From a bacterium (lineage in GTDB: Bacteria > Pseudomonadota > Gammaproteobacteria > Methylococcales > Methylomonadaceae), in the NCBI GenBank assembly GCA_030591965.1, contig JAUVAA010000010.1:1-36922 (forward strand): a stretch of DNA of 36,922 bases. Reading direction: 5' to 3'. The position numbers and the translations under genes were made by a program. Below are positions 1 through 10,518 of this stretch, piece after piece. Position 1 is the stretch's first letter, and every line of letters starts with the position of its first letter. Below the pieces are notes generated by a model, which saw only the letters and a program-made list of their open reading frames with translations, was not told the origin of the DNA and ran no database searches.

Positions 1-1203
1 CAGTAGAGTTAGTGCAATTGAGCCGAAAATAACCGTCACTGAAACCAGCATATTATTCAGCCATTCTGGTTTTAGGAGCAGTATCGAACCCAACCCGAGC
101 ATCATGCTACCGGAGAGCATTTTCAATAAGCGACCCTCTTGTTCGGATAGTTTTTTACTACCTAATGTAAGGCTAAAAAGAATAACAATAAGTAAGAGTG
201 GAATAATGTAAATGACATTATACAGGGCTAAATATAGATAATATTGAGTTGTCGGTAAATCGCTTAAAGTTAAGATGCGCGTGTACACCATCGGCAAGCC
301 AGCCGTACATAGCAATTCATAGCTGTTAGCCGCTATCGCTAAAATTATGGTCGCCATAATCATACTAGACCAAGAGCCAGTTTGAGTGAGAGTACGCATG
401 CGCGTAAATAGCCTTATTCTTGACGAGTCTGAGAGCGAGAGGGAAATGCCCTGTTTAAAGAAGAAATAATCCTTGATATTAAGCAAGCCAAAAATAATCG
501 CAATAACGCCTGCTGTTGCAGTAATAAAGATCAACTGCTCGGTAATTAAGAATAAATTAAGCCAAGCACTCATAAATAGAAAGTACATAAGTCCTGAGCA
601 TAAAACAAATGTGCCACCGATAACTAGCATCCGTGCGCGACTACGGTGATGTACCATTAAGCTTAAGAGAAAGAACAGAATAAAAAATGCGCAGGGGTTA
701 AAAGCATCAAGCGCAGCAATTAATAAAGTAAATACAGGAAGCGAAAAATCTTGATAATGAGTTTTTCCTAGACCAGGGATATTGAAGTTTTCTTGTACTT
801 GCGTAGTCTGTGTGTTTTCTTGTCGATGACAGGCTAGAAGCTTTTCTTCTAATTCTTTGCCAGTAGTTTCCGCTTGGTCATAACCAACCATCATTTGCCC
901 ACAAAAAATAAAAGCAGGGACTGAATTAGCAGGTTGATCTAATTGTTGTGCCATTAATAAGAAACGCTTTTGATTGACGCGACTGTCAACCAAGTCATAA
1001 CGGTGTAAAGTTAGCCAAGGATAGGTTTGGGGGAGTTTGTTAATAAAGGGCTTAGCGGTTTTGCAGTGAGGGCAATGTCGTGACCAGAAATAATATAAAG
1101 TGACTTCATTAGTCGGCTGTTGAACTAACTGCTTATTAGTTTCCGCCTGTAAATCAGGTGATAGCAGGGCGCTGATAAGCAAGAATAAGTAGCTAATGAT
1201 CAT
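1..1203 (-). CDS. Partial CDS (runs off window start): N-terminal thioredoxin-like domain (CPHC) fused to a polytopic DsbD/CcdA-like membrane domain
   Basis: My reverse-strand translation from ATG at 1203: MIISYLFLLISALLSPDLQAETNKQLVQQPTNEVTLYYFWSRHCPHCKTAKPFINKLP... followed by hydrophobic segments with LDAFNPCAFFILFF and NSYELLCTAGLPMVYTRIL (membrane Cys pair). Open for 401 codons to the window edge; absent from the supplied ORF track. Confidence 0.75.
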   Translation of the reverse strand, partial: MIISYLFLLISALLSPDLQAETNKQLVQQPTNEVTLYYFWSRHCPHCKTAKPFINKLPQTYPWLTLHRYDLVDSRVNQKRFLLMAQQLDQPANSVPAFIFCGQMMVGYDQAETTGKELEEKLLACHRQENTQTTQVQENFNIPGLGKTHYQDFSLPVFTLLIAALDAFNPCAFFILFFLLSLMVHHRSRARMLVIGGTFVLCSGLMYFLFMSAWLNLFLITEQLIFITATAGVIAIIFGLLNIKDYFFFKQGISLSLSDSSRIRLFTRMRTLTQTGSWSSMIMATIILAIAANSYELLCTAGLPMVYTRILTLSDLPTTQYYLYLALYNVIYIIPLLLIVILFSLTLGSKKLSEQEGRLLKMLSGSMMLGLGSILLLKPEWLNNMLVSVTVIFGSIALTLL

Positions 1204-1302
1204 AATGATTTGGTCGTCGGCTTATGAGAGTAGGTGGTTAATCATTATACAGCGGACAAGTTTTACCATAGGGTGTATATGGTTTTGTTAGGGCAGCTTA
1301 GG

Positions 1303-1428
1303 AGTCAATTAAGCCCTCTCTTGTTGGAGAGGGTTGGGTGAGGAGAATAAAATCATGCCTTTATAATTCCCCTCATCATCAACCTCCCCCTTTTGGAGAA
1401 AGAGCTTATCCTTAAGTCAACAGCATTG
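1303..1428. repeat. Expanded or interrupted copy of repeat family A
   Basis: AGTCAATTAAGCCCTCTCTTGTTGGAGA at the left and CTTAAGTCAACAGCATTG at the right, separated by an additional palindromic block. Confidence 0.55.
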
Positions 1429-1532
1429 AATCTTAGGTGTGAAGTAAAAAATGGAAAAACAGAATACGCAACGAGAAGTGTTTTCTCTGTGCTCTCTGTG
1501 GTTAAAATCTTATTTTTAAGCTACTTGAAATA

Positions 1533-2378
1533 TTAACTGCCAAAAATAAATTCTACAGAGAAATTCATCGACCAAGTCGGCCCAGCATCCGGCGTCACTG
1601 GATTATAATAGCCACCTAAGCGACTATTAATCGCGTTGTCGCCGATTTTAAATAACTTCCCTACGCCTGCACCGATAGGGACTGTCCAACGCTGTTCTGA
1701 ATTAGAGCGCCAGTTAGCTACCATTTGCAGATCTGAAAGTAGATACCAGCCATCAGGCAGGTTGTAATAGATAGACGGCTGAATGATCATTTGACTGACA
1801 TTTTCTCTACCATCGCTACCAAATACTGACCAAATTTGCTGCACTTCCAGATTAATCGTCCAGTGTTCAGGTTGATACACCAGCATTAACGCAGGCCCTG
1901 CACTGAATTGACCGCTACCTAATTCTCGGCTTGGTTCATCGGTTGGGAAAGTAAATGTTGGCCCAAAACCATAAGTGAAGTCTTCACCTAGAGTCGAGGA
2001 AAAATAACTGGTAAAGTCGGTATCAGCTAAACCGGTAGCATAACCATCACTGCCGCCATGACCATCACCGGTATAAGGTTCGGGTAAGCCTTTAATGCCA
2101 GTAATGTCACCAGGCGTACCCATGATATTTAATGTCAGCTGGTTAATAATATTCCAGCCATCAAATTTGATCGGCATAATGGGGGAGAAACTACCGATAT
2201 GAACTTCGCCAGCAGGCGCACCACCATGAAAATTATATTTAAACGGTAATCTAAAATTAGGGCTTAACGGATTTTGCGCTGTTCTTTGCCACTCAGTATA
2301 AGAGGGAGTGAATTCTTTAGCCTGAATAGGCGATGAAAGAAAAGTAGCAGTACAAAGAGGGAGTAAATAACGTTCCAT
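1533..2378 (-). CDS. Putative outer-membrane beta-barrel protein
   Basis: 281-aa ORF with signal peptide, alternating aromatic/hydrophobic strands and terminal FSVEFIFGS. Confidence 0.6.
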   Translation of the reverse strand: MERYLLPLCTATFLSSPIQAKEFTPSYTEWQRTAQNPLSPNFRLPFKYNFHGGAPAGEVHIGSFSPIMPIKFDGWNIINQLTLNIMGTPGDITGIKGLPEPYTGDGHGGSDGYATGLADTDFTSYFSSTLGEDFTYGFGPTFTFPTDEPSRELGSGQFSAGPALMLVYQPEHWTINLEVQQIWSVFGSDGRENVSQMIIQPSIYYNLPDGWYLLSDLQMVANWRSNSEQRWTVPIGAGVGKLFKIGDNAINSRLGGYYNPVTPDAGPTWSMNFSVEFIFGS

Positions 2379-2381
2379 TAA

Positions 2382-3398
2382 TTAGTCTTTCGTAAAATGA
2401 GAATGGGCTAGTTCGTTAAAAGAAAAATCATCGCCTACAGGCTCAATCTGGAAAATACGGTTAGGCATTTGCGTATTAAATTTACGTTCTTTACCATCTG
2501 CTGTGCGTTCACGTAAATTAAACGTATTACAGTCGGCAATTAGATGCGAACCAGAAGGTTGTTCGATCGTATCTTGAACCCATTTGACAGGGAATAAGGA
2601 ATTAGTCCCGTCGATAATTTCCAGTAATTGGAAATTGCGATCATAAATATGCGTTTCACCTTTGCGCGAATTAGAAAGCATATAGCCTTTCGAGTGAGGA
2701 CGAATATGATGTGCGCCATTCAAATTCTCAATAACATGCTCTAATTTTAACGTTTCTCTGTCTATACGAGCGACTTTGCCTTGATAGAACAGAATGGTGA
2801 GAATTTTACTTTCGTCATACGGATCAACGATGGCTGAATTCAAATGCGTGGTCTGTAATTTTCCTGAATAACAAAGCGTGCGGTGATCAAAGTCACGGTC
2901 AATTGTTCTTTCTCCACCACCGTAACGTGTTGAATAACCTTGTTCAGTGCCAAACCAGTCCCAGATTATTTCACCGCTTAAATTGACTTCTAATATGGCA
3001 TCTATGCCGCTAGAAGTGACTAATATGCCGTTTTTAGTTCGGCGTAGGGAACGCATTTGCGAAAATAGAGGGTGTTTGATGACTAAGTCGATTTCACCTT
3101 GATCATTTAATCTGAGAATATGTTCATCACCCGCTTGGCCATCAATGCAGCAAGGTAGGCCAGTAATAAAATAAAGCCCTTCACCCGCGACATATTCCAT
3201 ACCAAAAGGTTTGGTAGGATAGATTTCATCTAATAAGCGAAATTTTCCTAAAGGCTCAAGCTGTTCTAATAGCTGGATTTTTCCGCCGGGTGATCCGGTA
3301 AATACATCACTAGATTTATCTTTCCCTCTGATAATACGGTTTAAGCGGAACTTGGCATAATCCCAGTTCGTTTGCGGATAGGAAATTAAAAAACGCAT
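2382..3398 (-). CDS. Arylsulfotransferase-like beta-propeller protein
   Basis: 338-aa ORF; repeated blades such as GILVTSSGIDAILEVNLSGEIIWDWFG and NGAHHIRPHSKGYMLSNSRKGETHIYDRNFQLLEII resemble ASST-type propellers; 3 bp from the downstream OMP gene. Confidence 0.55.
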   Translation of the reverse strand: MRFLISYPQTNWDYAKFRLNRIIRGKDKSSDVFTGSPGGKIQLLEQLEPLGKFRLLDEIYPTKPFGMEYVAGEGLYFITGLPCCIDGQAGDEHILRLNDQGEIDLVIKHPLFSQMRSLRRTKNGILVTSSGIDAILEVNLSGEIIWDWFGTEQGYSTRYGGGERTIDRDFDHRTLCYSGKLQTTHLNSAIVDPYDESKILTILFYQGKVARIDRETLKLEHVIENLNGAHHIRPHSKGYMLSNSRKGETHIYDRNFQLLEIIDGTNSLFPVKWVQDTIEQPSGSHLIADCNTFNLRERTADGKERKFNTQMPNRIFQIEPVGDDFSFNELAHSHFTKD

Positions 3399-3837
3399 GA
3401 ATGATGTCTCCGAGAATATTAAATTGCTAGGAAACTTAGGAAGTAGCCTATAAAGAGAATAATGAATCCAGCAATCAAGGTGATATGTATGAACCTAGGT
3501 TCAATTTGAACCGATAATTATACCGTATAAACCGCATCCACTTTGGAATGTGTAGTTTTTAATTAATACTCTTTTCGTATTCGTCATTCCTGTATGCTTT
3601 GAGCAGGCATCTATTGATGATGATTAGATTTTCGATAAAGCTTGTGCCCATGCTTAACAGGGTAAACTTTGGGGATGACTGGAGTTTTCATAAACTACGA
3701 TATTTCAATATAGACTGAGTTTATCAGTTATCGCACAGAAAAATTGGGTTTGATTATAGAGAATATTATAACGCGGGGCATACTGAAAACTGTAGGGAGT
3801 GGCTTTAGCCCACCTTTATAGTAGGTGCGCGACATTG

Positions 3838-3860
3838 GCGGGCGTAAAAATACGCCCTAC
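3838..3860. repeat. Short palindrome GGGCGTA-AAAA-TACGCCC in a REP-like intergenic block
   Basis: Direct reading of the hairpin in the ~3780-3895 spacer. Confidence 0.6.
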
Positions 3861-3925
3861 CAATAAATGTAGGCTAAAGACCTGCGCCCCATGCGTTGTT
3901 TTAATTTTTCATTAAGGAGGAGAAT

Positions 3926-6900
3926 TTAATTCGACTTTTCTTTACTAAAGCGCTCACTAAAGCCTTGCATGACGGCATAAAACACAGGTGTAAATATTAA
4001 GGACATAGTCACTGCGGCAATCATACCGCCGTCCACTGCAGTACCAATCGCCTGACGACTTGCCGCACCTGCTCCACTAGCGACCATTAATGGCATAAAG
4101 CCTAAAATTGAGGAAAATGCCGTCATTAAAATCGCCCGGAAGCGTAACCGAGAAGCTTCAACGGCTGCATCAAAAATACTTATGCCTTTAGCGCGCTGTT
4201 CAGCTGCTAATTCAACAATCAAAATCGCATTTTTACTGGCCAAACCAATAATCAGTACAATCCCGATCTGGGTATAAACATTATTATCAAACTCGCGCAT
4301 CATTAAGGCAGCAACCGTACCCAATAAAGCTAATGGTACAACCAGTAGTACCGCCATCGGCAAACTCCAGCTTTCATATTGAGCGGCTAAAACCAAAAAC
4401 ACCAGAACAATCGCCAAAGCAAAAATAACGGTGGCTTCAGAGCCGACCTGCTTTTCTTGATAAGACATGCCTGTCCACTCAAAACCTAGTGAGTCAGGGA
4501 ATTTTTCTTGTGCCATTTGTTCCATTAGATTTAAGGCTTCGCCGGAACTAAATCCAGGTGCGGCACTGCCGGTAATGGAAGCGGCAGGGTAGAGGTTGTA
4601 ACGCAAAATAGTTTGTGGACCTAAAGTTTCATCCACTCTGATTAAGGTACCTAGCGGAATCATTTCGCCTTTTTTATTACGTACTTCGAGTTGACGTATG
4701 TCTTCGGGCTTTAAGCGAAACTCAGCATCTGCCTGGACTTTCACCTGCCAAGTACGACCAAATTGATTAAAATCATTTACATAAGCCGAGCCTAAGTAAG
4801 CCTGTAAGGTATTAAACACATCATTTAAAGGGATCTCTAAAGTTTTTGCTTTGGTACGATCTACTTCAGCAAATAATTGTGGTACACCAGCTCTAAAAGT
4901 GGAGTTAAGTTTCGCTAAGCCTGATTGGCTTTGGCTGTCTACGATCATTTCAGTTGCCATGCGCTGTAGTTCCTCTAAACCAGCATTGCCTCTGTCCTGA
5001 ATCTGCATTTGAAAACCACCGGAAACCCCTAAGCCCGGAATTGCGGGCGGGACAAAGGTAAATATAATGGCTTCTTGAATCTGGCTCAGCTTTTGATTCA
5101 GGTGTTGTAGAATGGCCTCTTGAGTTTCATTTTCAGCGGTGCGCTCTTCCCATGGCTTCATGACCACGAAAACTGTCGCTGCATTAGAGGCATTGGTGCC
5201 ATCGATCATGGAAAAGCCACCTAATGATATCCAGTCTCTTACACCTGGCGTTTCTTTTAAGATGTCATCAATTTTCCTTAGTACTTCATCGGTACGTTCC
5301 TTAGAGGAAGCATCGGGTAATTGCACTGCCGTAATGACATAACCTTGATCTTCTACTGGTAAAAAGGAAGCAGGAATTTTGCCAAATTGCCAGCCACTTG
5401 CAACCGCGATACCTAAAGCTAATAACATCATCAAAAAGCCACGGCGGACGACGATTTTTAAAAAATTGGCATAGCCATTAGAGCAGGCTTCAAAAAAACG
5501 ATCAAAGCCTCGAAAAAAAGCATTTTTGCTTTTTGGTGCAGGGCGTAATAATAATGCCGCTAATGCTGGGCTTAAGGTTAAAGCATTGAGTGAGCTGAAA
5601 ACGGTTGCTACTGCAATGGTGAGAGAAAATTGACGATACATTTCGCCGGTAATTCCAGGTAAAAAAGCGGTCGGTACAAATACGGCTAATAACACCAAAG
5701 TCGTTGCGACAACGGGGCCAGATACATCGCTCATGGCTTGAATGGCAGCTTCTCTTGAGGACATACCTTTTTCGATATAAGCGGCGGTCGCTTCGACCAC
5801 AACAATCGAGTCATCGACCACCACACCGATGGCAAGTACTAAACCAAATAAGGTCAGCATATTCAAGGAAAAGCCCATCATCGACATAACAATAAAAGTA
5901 GCAATTAATGATACCGGAATAGTCACTGCGGGAATCAGGGTAGAACGCCAGTCTTGCAAGAAAATAAATAAAACAATAAATACTAAAGCGCCGGCTTGAT
6001 ATAGGGTAACGAAAACTTCATTAATTGAAGCGCTAACAAAAAGTGTAGTGTCATAAGGGACTTTGTATTCAAGCCCTTGAGGGAAGTTTTTTTCTAATTC
6101 CTGCATTTTTGCGCGAACTTGATCGGCGACCTCTAAGGCGTTAGCCCCAGGTAATTGATAAATACTAATACTGGCTGAAGGTGCACCATTTACATTGGCG
6201 CTAATGTCGTAGGTTTTACCGCCTAAATCAATGCGAGCAACATCTTTTAAACGGGTGATAGCGCCATTTTTATCTGTTTTTATAATAATATCTTCAAATT
6301 GAGCAATATCTGTTAAGCGGCCTAAGACATTAATGGTGTATTGGAAGTTTGTGCCGGAAGGGACGGGAGGCTGGCCAATTTGGCCCGCTGCAACTTGTAC
6401 GTTTTGCTCACGCATCTCATTTAAGATATCTTGGGTGGTAATGCCCCGCGATTTCATTTGGTGAGGGTTGAGCCAAACCCGCATACTGTAATCACTAGGA
6501 GGGAAAATCATGACATCCCCAACCCCTTTAATACGTGCTAACTGGTCGCGAATATTTAAGGTTGCGTAATTACTTAAATACAATTCATCAAAGCTACTAT
6601 CTGGTGAGGTCAGGGTGATAAATAAGATAATATTAGCAGATTTCTTTTTGGTGCTAACGCCTTGGCGGTTTACTTCTTCAGGTAGATTAGGTGCTGCTAA
6701 AGCAACACGGTTTTGTACCATAACCTGAGCAATATCTAAGTCAGTACCGACTTCAAAAGTCACCGTTAAGGCATATGAGCCATCACCGGCACTGGTGGAT
6801 GACATATACAGCATGTTTTCCACACCGTTAACCTGTTGTTCAATTGGTGCCGCAACTGTCTCAGCAATAACCTGAGCATTAGCCCCTGGGTAAGTGGCTT

Positions 6901-7039
6901 TAACCTCAACGGTAGGTGGGGTGATTTCAGGATATTGCGCACTGGGTAAAGTTAAAACAGAGATGATACCTGCAATTAATAAGACTATAGAAATAACCGC
7001 GGCAAAAATAGGGCGATCTATAAAAAATTTAGAAAACAT
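3926..7039 (-). CDS. RND efflux pump inner-membrane subunit (HAE1/AcrB-like)
   Basis: MFSKFFIDRPIFAAVISIVLLIAGIISV N-terminus, GVVVDDSIVVVEA and ASKNAILIVE motifs. The supplied ORF starts upstream inside the adaptor gene; the natural start is the ATG at 7039. Confidence 0.96.
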   Translation of the reverse strand: MFSKFFIDRPIFAAVISIVLLIAGIISVLTLPSAQYPEITPPTVEVKATYPGANAQVIAETVAAPIEQQVNGVENMLYMSSTSAGDGSYALTVTFEVGTDLDIAQVMVQNRVALAAPNLPEEVNRQGVSTKKKSANIILFITLTSPDSSFDELYLSNYATLNIRDQLARIKGVGDVMIFPPSDYSMRVWLNPHQMKSRGITTQDILNEMREQNVQVAAGQIGQPPVPSGTNFQYTINVLGRLTDIAQFEDIIIKTDKNGAITRLKDVARIDLGGKTYDISANVNGAPSASISIYQLPGANALEVADQVRAKMQELEKNFPQGLEYKVPYDTTLFVSASINEVFVTLYQAGALVFIVLFIFLQDWRSTLIPAVTIPVSLIATFIVMSMMGFSLNMLTLFGLVLAIGVVVDDSIVVVEATAAYIEKGMSSREAAIQAMSDVSGPVVATTLVLLAVFVPTAFLPGITGEMYRQFSLTIAVATVFSSLNALTLSPALAALLLRPAPKSKNAFFRGFDRFFEACSNGYANFLKIVVRRGFLMMLLALGIAVASGWQFGKIPASFLPVEDQGYVITAVQLPDASSKERTDEVLRKIDDILKETPGVRDWISLGGFSMIDGTNASNAATVFVVMKPWEERTAENETQEAILQHLNQKLSQIQEAIIFTFVPPAIPGLGVSGGFQMQIQDRGNAGLEELQRMATEMIVDSQSQSGLAKLNSTFRAGVPQLFAEVDRTKAKTLEIPLNDVFNTLQAYLGSAYVNDFNQFGRTWQVKVQADAEFRLKPEDIRQLEVRNKKGEMIPLGTLIRVDETLGPQTILRYNLYPAASITGSAAPGFSSGEALNLMEQMAQEKFPDSLGFEWTGMSYQEKQVGSEATVIFALAIVLVFLVLAAQYESWSLPMAVLLVVPLALLGTVAALMMREFDNNVYTQIGIVLIIGLASKNAILIVELAAEQRAKGISIFDAAVEASRLRFRAILMTAFSSILGFMPLMVASGAGAASRQAIGTAVDGGMIAAVTMSLIFTPVFYAVMQGFSERFSKEKSN

Positions 7040-7043
7040 ACGT

Positions 7044-8219
7044 TTATCCTGCTGTGGCTGTAGCGGTTGTAGGATTAACGACACTGCCTGGCCTGGCTTT
7101 TTGCAAGCCATTAATAATCACTTTATCGTCTGCTTTGATGCCTTCACTTATGACGGTCATTCCATCTATGCGTTGCCCTAAAGTAATAGGACGTTTTTCA
7201 ACTTTATTTTCCTGATTCACAACTAAAACAAAGCGACCACTTTGGTCTGACCCTATAGCGCGTTCGTCAATTAATAAAGCGTCGGGCGTTTTTCCCACAG
7301 GTAAGCGTAAACGGCTAAATAAGCCAGGAACTAAGCGCTCTGGTTTTTCTGAATTAGCAAATATACCGCGTAATTCGATGGTGCCGGTATTAGTATTTAG
7401 TGTGGACTCAGCAAAATCTAATTTGCCTTCATGTGGATAACCTTTTTCATCAGCTAAACCTAAAAAGAGAGGAATGTTTAATTCCTGATCAGGTTCTTTA
7501 TCAGAATCATGTCCCATTTGCTGAACTTTTTCACCACGTAATGTCATTAAGCGTAATAAATCTCGTTCATTTAAATGAAAGTAGGTATACATGGGCTGAT
7601 ATTGCGTGACAGTCGTTAATAAAGTGGCCTCTCCTTCGCCTACTAAATTGCCAATATCGACGGTATTTCTGCTCACACGCCCAGCTATAGGTGCGGTAAC
7701 TCGCGTATAGCTTAGCTGGATTTCTGCGCTACGTACGCCAGCTGATTTTAAGCCAATAGTTGCTTGAGCTACGTCGCGTTCTGTTTTTCGGCGCAGGTGG
7801 TCTGTTTTGGAAATATAATTTTTCTTAATTAACTGATCAGCACGGTTTAATTCGGCTTGTGTGCGATTGAGTTGTGCTTGAGCGCTGACTAACTCTGCTT
7901 GTGCTGCGGCTAGTTTAGCCTGATAAAGGTCAGGGTCAATGATAAATAATAAATCTCCTTGTTTAACATTTGTTCCTGGCTCAAAGTGCATGCTTTTTAA
8001 GATACCTGAGGCTTGTGCTCTCACTTCGGCAAAGCCAACCGATTGCGTAGTGCCGGTAAATTCTAAATATTCAGTGACACTTTGCTGTACAGGTTGGCTA
8101 ACAGTGACTTCCGGTGGTGGAGGTGCGATATATTCATTTTTTTGATCGCAGGCCGTGAGCCATAGGGAACATAAAATAAGAATAAATTGAACTGATCGAT
8201 GATTATGCAATAGTGACAT
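7044..8219 (-). CDS. RND efflux periplasmic adaptor (membrane fusion protein)
   Basis: 391 aa; lipobox-like WLTAC, coiled-coil hairpin AELVSAQAQLNRTQAELNRADQLIKK, directly upstream of the RND gene. Confidence 0.95.
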   Translation of the reverse strand: MSLLHNHRSVQFILILCSLWLTACDQKNEYIAPPPPEVTVSQPVQQSVTEYLEFTGTTQSVGFAEVRAQASGILKSMHFEPGTNVKQGDLLFIIDPDLYQAKLAAAQAELVSAQAQLNRTQAELNRADQLIKKNYISKTDHLRRKTERDVAQATIGLKSAGVRSAEIQLSYTRVTAPIAGRVSRNTVDIGNLVGEGEATLLTTVTQYQPMYTYFHLNERDLLRLMTLRGEKVQQMGHDSDKEPDQELNIPLFLGLADEKGYPHEGKLDFAESTLNTNTGTIELRGIFANSEKPERLVPGLFSRLRLPVGKTPDALLIDERAIGSDQSGRFVLVVNQENKVEKRPITLGQRIDGMTVISEGIKADDKVIINGLQKARPGSVVNPTTATATAG

Positions 8220-8455
8220 AGATTAAGCTGAATAGTTAAATGATTGGTTTCAATTGCAATTATTTAAACACGTAATTATATTAAATGTTAGTGTAGGCGG
8301 CCTACTATAATTGTTTGCTTATAAATGTGACTTTCTTCACGTGAATAATAATTTTATCTAGTTAGCTGGCTATAATGAAGATTGTAGACTATTATCATGA
8401 AGCTATTCTTAATGGGGTAGCTTCTTTTTTAAATTTCCACCAATCAATAAAAATT

Positions 8456-9004
8456 ATGAAAAAATTACAAACCTTAAGCATACTTATGCTTGCTATTTTG
8501 ATTTCCGCTTGTGCTTCTCCATTAACAAAAGATATAGAAGTTGAGGCAGCATCGGACCCTAAAGTAAATTTAAAGGCTTATACAAGCTATGCTTGGTTGG
8601 GCTCAGCAGCGTTACTAAATGATCCGGAAGGAAAGTGGAAAACGCCAAATTTTGATGTTTCTAGCGATATTAAATTTCAGATTGACAGCGAATTACGTGC
8701 GAAAGGTCTTACCAAAGTTACAGACCAAAATGCTGAAGTTGCAATGAGCTTTTTTGCTGGTGTAGATATGGAAGCGCAGGGTTTAAAAGTTGATCCAGCA
8801 ACCGACGTTGAAATTCCTACAAATGTTCCTAAATCGGGGTTAATTGTTGTCGCTTCAGATGTAAAAACGGGTTACGTTATCTGGATCGGCGTAGCGACAG
8901 CTGATGTTAAAGAAGGTGCAACAGTTGCAGAGTCTAAAACGCGTATAGCGTATGCAATAAATAAAATGTTTAACCCTAAGTTTTATGATTCTTGGTTTAA
9001 ATAA
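8456..9004 (+). CDS. DUF4136-like lipoprotein
   Basis: Start MKKLQTLSILMLAILISACAS with lipobox; body YTSYAWLGSAALLND...AINKMFNPKF typical of DUF4136. Confidence 0.7.
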   Translation: MKKLQTLSILMLAILISACASPLTKDIEVEAASDPKVNLKAYTSYAWLGSAALLNDPEGKWKTPNFDVSSDIKFQIDSELRAKGLTKVTDQNAEVAMSFFAGVDMEAQGLKVDPATDVEIPTNVPKSGLIVVASDVKTGYVIWIGVATADVKEGATVAESKTRIAYAINKMFNPKFYDSWFK

Positions 9005-9029
9005 TATTTAGTTGGCTAGGTTTTAGCCT

Positions 9030-9093
9030 CAAGGCTGTTGACTTAAGTACTCTCTCTTTGGAGAAGGAGCTTATTCTTAAGTCAACAGCATTG
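9030..9093. repeat. 64-bp dispersed palindromic repeat, family A
   Basis: CAAGGCTGTTGACTTAAG...CTTAAGTCAACAGCATTG terminal inverted repeat; second 64-bp copy at 24192-24255. Confidence 0.8.
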
Positions 9094-9220
9094 GGTATTA
9101 GTCTTAGCCATAATAGAAAATAGCTCGCGTTGTCAGTATGATATGAAAACGTACCCCCATCATTCTCGCTAAAGCATATAGGATTAATGGGATAGAGCTA
9201 ATCTCATTAAGGATATAAAT

Positions 9221-10255
9221 ATGTCTTCCAAACGCGTTCCTATCCTTATTTCACTGGCAGCAATTTGCATTATTATTGCTGGCATGAAAGCAGCAGCACC
9301 TATTTTAACCCCCTTATTTCTATCGATTTTCATCGCTGTTATTTGTCTGCCACCCTTGGCATGGCTGAATAACAAGGGCATCTCTTCTTCATTAGCTGTG
9401 TTTTTGGTGGTTGGTGCTTTGTTTGTGGTGGTCGGTGGGCTTGGTATTTATGTTGCGAGTTCTATTGATGTTTTTACTAGGCAACTTCCTACCTATCAAA
9501 GAAATCTTCATCAACAGTTTGCATTTTTAGTTCATTGGCTGTCTGAGCGTGGTGTAGAGCATGCTTTTGATATGAGTATGTTAAACGAGTTTGATGCTAG
9601 TAAACTTATGAAGTTTATAGGTGGGCTCATTACTAGTATGGGTACTGTGTTTGCGGATATGTTCTTGATTCAATTAACGGCAATTTTTATTTTATTTGAA
9701 AGCTATATCTTACCGAAAAAGATCCATGCCGCTTTTGGCGAGTCTAATCTAAGCCATAATTCTCGTGAAATTATTCGTAGCATAAATCAATATCTTGCTA
9801 TAAAGGCAGTTACGAGTTTGGTTACTGGGCTGTTGATTACCGTGTGGTTGTCAATTATTGGTGTTGATTTCCCAGTGCTATGGGGCGTAATTGCTTTTAT
9901 GCTGAATTTTGTGCCGACGATTGGCTCCATTATTGCTGCCGTGCCAACTGTCTTATTAAGTTTGGTGCAGTTGGGTGTGGATAGCAGCTTACTAGTTATG
10001 TTAGGCTATTTTCTAGTTAATATGCTGGTGGGTAATGTTTGGGAGCCGCGAATTATGGGTAAAGGTTTGGGCTTATCGACACTTGTTGTGTTTTTGTCAT
10101 TAACCTTTTGGGGGTGGGTATTTGGCAGTGTTGGTATGTTACTGTCCGTGCCTTTTACTATGATTGCTAAGATTATTTTGGAGAGAAATCCCGAAACACA
10201 TTGGATTGCTATCCTGTTGGGTTCTGAGGATGATTTACCGCAAGCGGAAAGTTAG
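9221..10255 (+). CDS. AI-2E family transporter / PerM-like permease
   Basis: 344 aa, multiple TM segments, LNFVPTIGSIIAAVPTVLLSL and GLSTLVVFLSLTFWGWVFGSVGMLLSVPFTMIAKIILE motifs. Confidence 0.9.
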   Translation: MSSKRVPILISLAAICIIIAGMKAAAPILTPLFLSIFIAVICLPPLAWLNNKGISSSLAVFLVVGALFVVVGGLGIYVASSIDVFTRQLPTYQRNLHQQFAFLVHWLSERGVEHAFDMSMLNEFDASKLMKFIGGLITSMGTVFADMFLIQLTAIFILFESYILPKKIHAAFGESNLSHNSREIIRSINQYLAIKAVTSLVTGLLITVWLSIIGVDFPVLWGVIAFMLNFVPTIGSIIAAVPTVLLSLVQLGVDSSLLVMLGYFLVNMLVGNVWEPRIMGKGLGLSTLVVFLSLTFWGWVFGSVGMLLSVPFTMIAKIILERNPETHWIAILLGSEDDLPQAES

Positions 10256-10301
10256 CGTAATCGTTCACATACTCTCCTTAAATGTCATATAAAAATATCG
10301 T

Positions 10302-10378
10302 CTCATCCCCGAAGTTTTTTATCGGGGATCCCATGTTAAGCGTAGATTCCTGCTAATAGCATGCAGGGATGACGAGCT
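10302..10378. repeat. REP-like palindromic repeat, family B
   Basis: CTCATCCCCGAAG...CGGGGAT...ATTCCTGCTAATAGCATGCAGGGATGACGAG; related to the block at 16271-16427. Confidence 0.6.
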
Positions 10379-10518
10379 GAAAAATGTAAATATTGAGAGG
10401 CCTCACAAAAAAATTGATGAAATTTCTAGGGGGAGTACCTGAATATTTACAAGTTAGCTGGTTTGTCATGAGTTTTTCATATAAATAGCTGATACTGGGG
10501 TTTTCAATATGAGAGTAT

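Noticed and set aside
1303-1428. Possible CRISPR array among repeated motifs
   Set aside because: Repeats are dispersed palindromes, not regularly spaced direct repeats with unique spacers; no cas genes seen.
1470-1512. CTCTGTGCTCTCTGTGGT motif upstream of 1533
   Set aside because: A short tandem-like intergenic sequence without enough structure to assign a function.
5139-5342. Plus-strand ORFs inside the RND gene (also 5704-5889, 6894-7181)
   Set aside because: Antisense to a well-supported conserved CDS; no independent coding evidence.
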